Of a stretch of DNA of 64,000 nt, positions 61,754 through 64,000 are shown one piece after another. Under the pieces are notes generated by a model that ran no database searches, had not been told where the DNA came from, and worked only from the letters and a program-made list of their open reading frames with translations. Position numbers and translations under genes: made by a program. How positions within the stretch are numbered: the stretch's first letter is position 1; every line of letters starts with the position of its first letter. Origin of the DNA: Paenibacillus plantarum (GTDB lineage Bacteria; Bacillota; Bacilli; Paenibacillales; NBRC-103111); NCBI RefSeq assembly GCF_013141695.1, contig NZ_WHNY01000074.1, forward strand, positions 186,001 through 250,000, read 5' to 3'.

Positions 61754-62656
61754 CTAAAATAAAGCGCTCTCTTTATCCCATCTTCTGACCAACATATTGG
61801 CAATGATGACAAGCACGAATCCCACTGTCGATTGGTATAAACCTGCAGCCGAAGACATGCCGATATCTCCTGTTACCAATAAGGCTCGGTAGACATAGGT
61901 ATCAATGACATTGGTAGTCGAGAACAAAATACCTGTATTGAGAGGAACCTGGAAGAACATACCAAAATCTGCATAAAAGATGCGGCCAATCAGGATCAGC
62001 ACCACAACGATCACAACTGGACGGATTAGCGGGAGTGTGATCTTCGTCATCTGCAGCCAGCGATTCGCGCCATCCATGCGGGCAGCCTCATAATATTCTT
62101 GGTTAATACCAATCATAGCGGCAAAATAGATTAAACTTGAATAACCGACATATTTCCAAGTGTTCACCATGACAAGGATGTAAGGCCAGTATTTGGACTC
62201 CAAATACCATTCAATCGGTTGTATATGCAAGAACGGAAAAATGACTTTATTGATAAAACCGTGCTCAATACTAAAAAATGCAAGAACAATATAGCCAACG
62301 ATACTAAATGAAATTAAAAAGGGCAGCAGCATGATACTTTGGTACAGATTGCGGGCAAAACGATTTTTGATTTCATTCAACAGTAAGGCTACAAGGAGCG
62401 CTATGACTAAATTATTAACGATAATAAACGTCCCATTGTAGAGCAGCGTATTCCGGGTAATGATGAAGGCATCATGCGATTTGAATAGAAATTCAAAATT
62501 CTTAAAGCCCACCCAGTCGCTATGGAAAATTCCTTTGGTGTAATTAATGTTCTTAAACGCAATGAATGTGCCCAGCATAGGCAAGTAATTATTAATAAAT
62601 AAGTACAATACACCTGGCAGTGTCATCAGAATCAGACTGCTATATTTCTTTGCCAT
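61754..62656 (-). CDS. ABC transporter permease (LplB-type)
   Basis: 300 residues. PMLGTFIAFKNINY near the start and the EAA loop YEAARMDGANRWLQMTKITL (~215-235) identify LplB. The ATG at 62656 is chosen because GGAGGG is 7 nt upstream. First of the permease/binding-protein operon, 90 nt downstream of the YesM-type kinase gene. Confidence 0.92.
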   Translation of the reverse strand: MAKKYSSLILMTLPGVLYLFINNYLPMLGTFIAFKNINYTKGIFHSDWVGFKNFEFLFKSHDAFIITRNTLLYNGTFIIVNNLVIALLVALLLNEIKNRFARNLYQSIMLLPFLISFSIVGYIVLAFFSIEHGFINKVIFPFLHIQPIEWYLESKYWPYILVMVNTWKYVGYSSLIYFAAMIGINQEYYEAARMDGANRWLQMTKITLPLIRPVVIVVVLILIGRIFYADFGMFFQVPLNTGILFSTTNVIDTYVYRALLVTGDIGMSSAAGLYQSTVGFVLVIIANMLVRRWDKESALF

Positions 62657-62746
62657 TCCGCTACCCTCCACTCTATTTCTCTTCTTTATTGTAGAGGGAG
62701 CAGCTTTTTTCAGATAGCGCTCAAGATACCGAACCTATCACTCAAG

Positions 62747-64000
62747 TTACTTCTTGGGAATAAAAAGACGAACGACAGCTCCTTTTTCCAGTCCATTTCC
62801 AATAAGAAGACGGGCCTCATTGGCATAATAGGCTTGCAGTCTTTGTTTCACATTTTGAATGCCCAAATTCCCGGCATCCCCTGATGCCTGACCGCTTGTG
62901 ACGAACCTTTGCAACGATTGCTCAGAAAACCCATTTCCATTATCTTCAATATGGATCCATAGGCCATTGCTATTATCGGAATGCTCTTCATAACATATTA
63001 TTTTCAAATGAAAACCCTCATCTTGCATCACCATGCCATGGATAATGGCATTTTCAACAAAAGGCTGAAAAATCAAAGAAGGAATAAGCAGGTCGCCGAC
63101 ATGTCCATTGCATTCGATAGAGAAATCAAAATGCAGGGGAAAACGCATCTTATGAATTTGCAAATAGTGGCCAATGTGCTTCATTTCCTCTGTGATCGTC
63201 ACCAATTTTTGTGGGCTTCGCATCATGGAACGGAAGTAATTCATGAGATGAACGATCATCTTCTGAGCCAATTCGGATTTCTTAGTGGCAATCAGGTTAT
63301 AGGCAATGTTTAAAGAATTCAATAAAAAGTGCGGATTGATTTGCAATTGCAGGTGCTTAATTTCAGCCTGTTGCGTTTTAATATGCTCTTCATAGACGTT
63401 GATTTTCAAAGATGAAATTTCAGCGGACATGGTGTTGAAGGTCTCCGACAGCAAGTCCAGCTCCTTGGAATGACTGGGCGGCATCCTGTATTGCAGATCC
63501 CCCTCTTGAATGCGTCTCATTGCGCGAATAACACGAATGATTGGGTTCACGACGATTTTTTTAAGTAGAACTAAATTGATGATGAGAAAGCAGCCGATGA
63601 CAAAGGGCAAGAAGTAGATTAACTTTTGCAGCAAAGAAAGCTGTTTATACACATTTTTCTCTGGTAAGAGAACCGTCATGATCATATTAGAGACTTGTGA
63701 GTGATTCGTAACTAATAAATACTTATCGGGGATTTCTACCGTGTGGAACGATTTATCCGTTTGGAGAATCTTGCCTGTAAGTTGGTTCAAAAATATCGGA
63801 GAAATCGTCGTTGCCGTTAACGGTTCCGCCTGGTCAGAGAAGAAAATAATTTGCTCATCCGCGACCAATTGAACCTTATTGGATGGAGCAGCTAAGCTTT
63901 GAATGGGGATAACACTCCCCACATATAGACTCGCCCCTGACTTGACGACATGAATCAAACAAGGAATGCCCGCAACCTTCACGGTTCTCCATCCATCCCC
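62747..64000 (-). CDS. YesM-type sensor histidine kinase, 5' end outside the window
   Basis: At least 417 residues are present; the frame is open to the window edge (GDGWRTVKVAGIPCLIH...), so the N-terminus is missing. Visible: the end of an extracellular Cache-like domain, a transmembrane helix (LIYFLPFVIGCFLIINLVLL), a HAMP linker (NPIIRVIRAMRRIQEGDLQY), the His-kinase segment LQLQINPHFLLNSLNIAYNL with the His of NPHF, and an ATPase domain (FVENAIIHGM, EDNGNGFSEQSL, LGIQNVKQRLQAYY). Such kinases pair with a YesN-type AraC response regulator and control the adjacent Lpl operon. The partner is probably just beyond 64000. Confidence 0.9.
   Translation of the reverse strand, partial: GDGWRTVKVAGIPCLIHVVKSGASLYVGSVIPIQSLAAPSNKVQLVADEQIIFFSDQAEPLTATTISPIFLNQLTGKILQTDKSFHTVEIPDKYLLVTNHSQVSNMIMTVLLPEKNVYKQLSLLQKLIYFLPFVIGCFLIINLVLLKKIVVNPIIRVIRAMRRIQEGDLQYRMPPSHSKELDLLSETFNTMSAEISSLKINVYEEHIKTQQAEIKHLQLQINPHFLLNSLNIAYNLIATKKSELAQKMIVHLMNYFRSMMRSPQKLVTITEEMKHIGHYLQIHKMRFPLHFDFSIECNGHVGDLLIPSLIFQPFVENAIIHGMVMQDEGFHLKIICYEEHSDNSNGLWIHIEDNGNGFSEQSLQRFVTSGQASGDAGNLGIQNVKQRLQAYYANEARLLIGNGLEKGAVVRLFIPKK

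Noticed and set aside
1..64000. Search for a CRISPR array, toxin-antitoxin pair, prophage, integrase or tRNA
   Set aside because: No regularly spaced identical repeats with unique spacers, no Cas, phage or integrase motifs, and no cloverleaf with the TTCGA-type arm recognised by eye.

Overview
The window looks like chromosomal DNA of a Paenibacillus-type low-to-moderate GC Firmicute. The evidence is the gene families: two LplABC/YtcP-type oligosaccharide ABC systems, a membrane-anchored AraC regulator, a YesM-type kinase, SLH repeats, a Btr-like AraC/periplasmic-binding fusion, ArsR/ArsM/ArsB/ArsC and T-box control of serC. AGGAGG-type ribosome sites, TTG/GTG starts and U-tailed intrinsic terminators fit the same host. 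No rRNA, tRNA, CRISPR array or intact insertion sequence was recognised.

Layout. 0-2.5 kb: a VOC protein, a lipoprotein and an SLH-domain fragment. 2.5-10.5 kb (minus strand): a carbohydrate locus with membrane AraC regulator, solute-binding lipoprotein, two permeases and an (alpha/alpha)6-type glycosidase. Two promoters in it share a 20-bp box at the same distance from a -10. 10.7-20 kb: small accessory and regulatory genes (CPBP-like protein, SDR/TetR pair, YdeI-like, an AraC remnant next to a VOC gene, hydrolase/TetR, HxlR/MFS, PAS kinase). 20-25 kb: a berberine-type oxidase and a divergent arsenic island (arsM-arsR facing arsR-arsB-arsC). 25-33 kb: T-box-serC, then small hypothetical genes, some apparently decayed. 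33-36 kb: an acyl-CoA-ligase/SDR pair. 36-40 kb: a Tat-type phosphoesterase and a Fur-box siderophore-binding lipoprotein with a Btr-like sensor. 40-44.5 kb: a secreted beta-propeller protein, a racemase-like protein and an alditol-oxidase-like enzyme. 44.7-51.2 kb: a maltodextrin operon (malE-F-G, GH13 enzyme) facing a LacI repressor. 51.6-64 kb: a family-3 binding protein, a GH16 beta-glucanase with three C-terminal repeats, two paralogous beta-helix polysaccharide enzymes, and the second Lpl-type ABC system behind a YesM-type kinase that runs off the window.

Three clusters (2.5-10.5, 44.7-51.2 and 52-64 kb) are Gram-positive polysaccharide-utilisation loci: secreted or cytoplasmic glycosidases break down glycans, lipoprotein/permease systems import the pieces, and a linked regulator senses them. 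The Lpl-type systems lack an ATPase gene, so a shared MsmX-type ATPase elsewhere is likely. The most notable non-coding structure is a family of intergenic repeats with about four spaced units, present at 35.9 and 51.4 kb, plus a separate ~112-bp tandem repeat at 11.2 kb.
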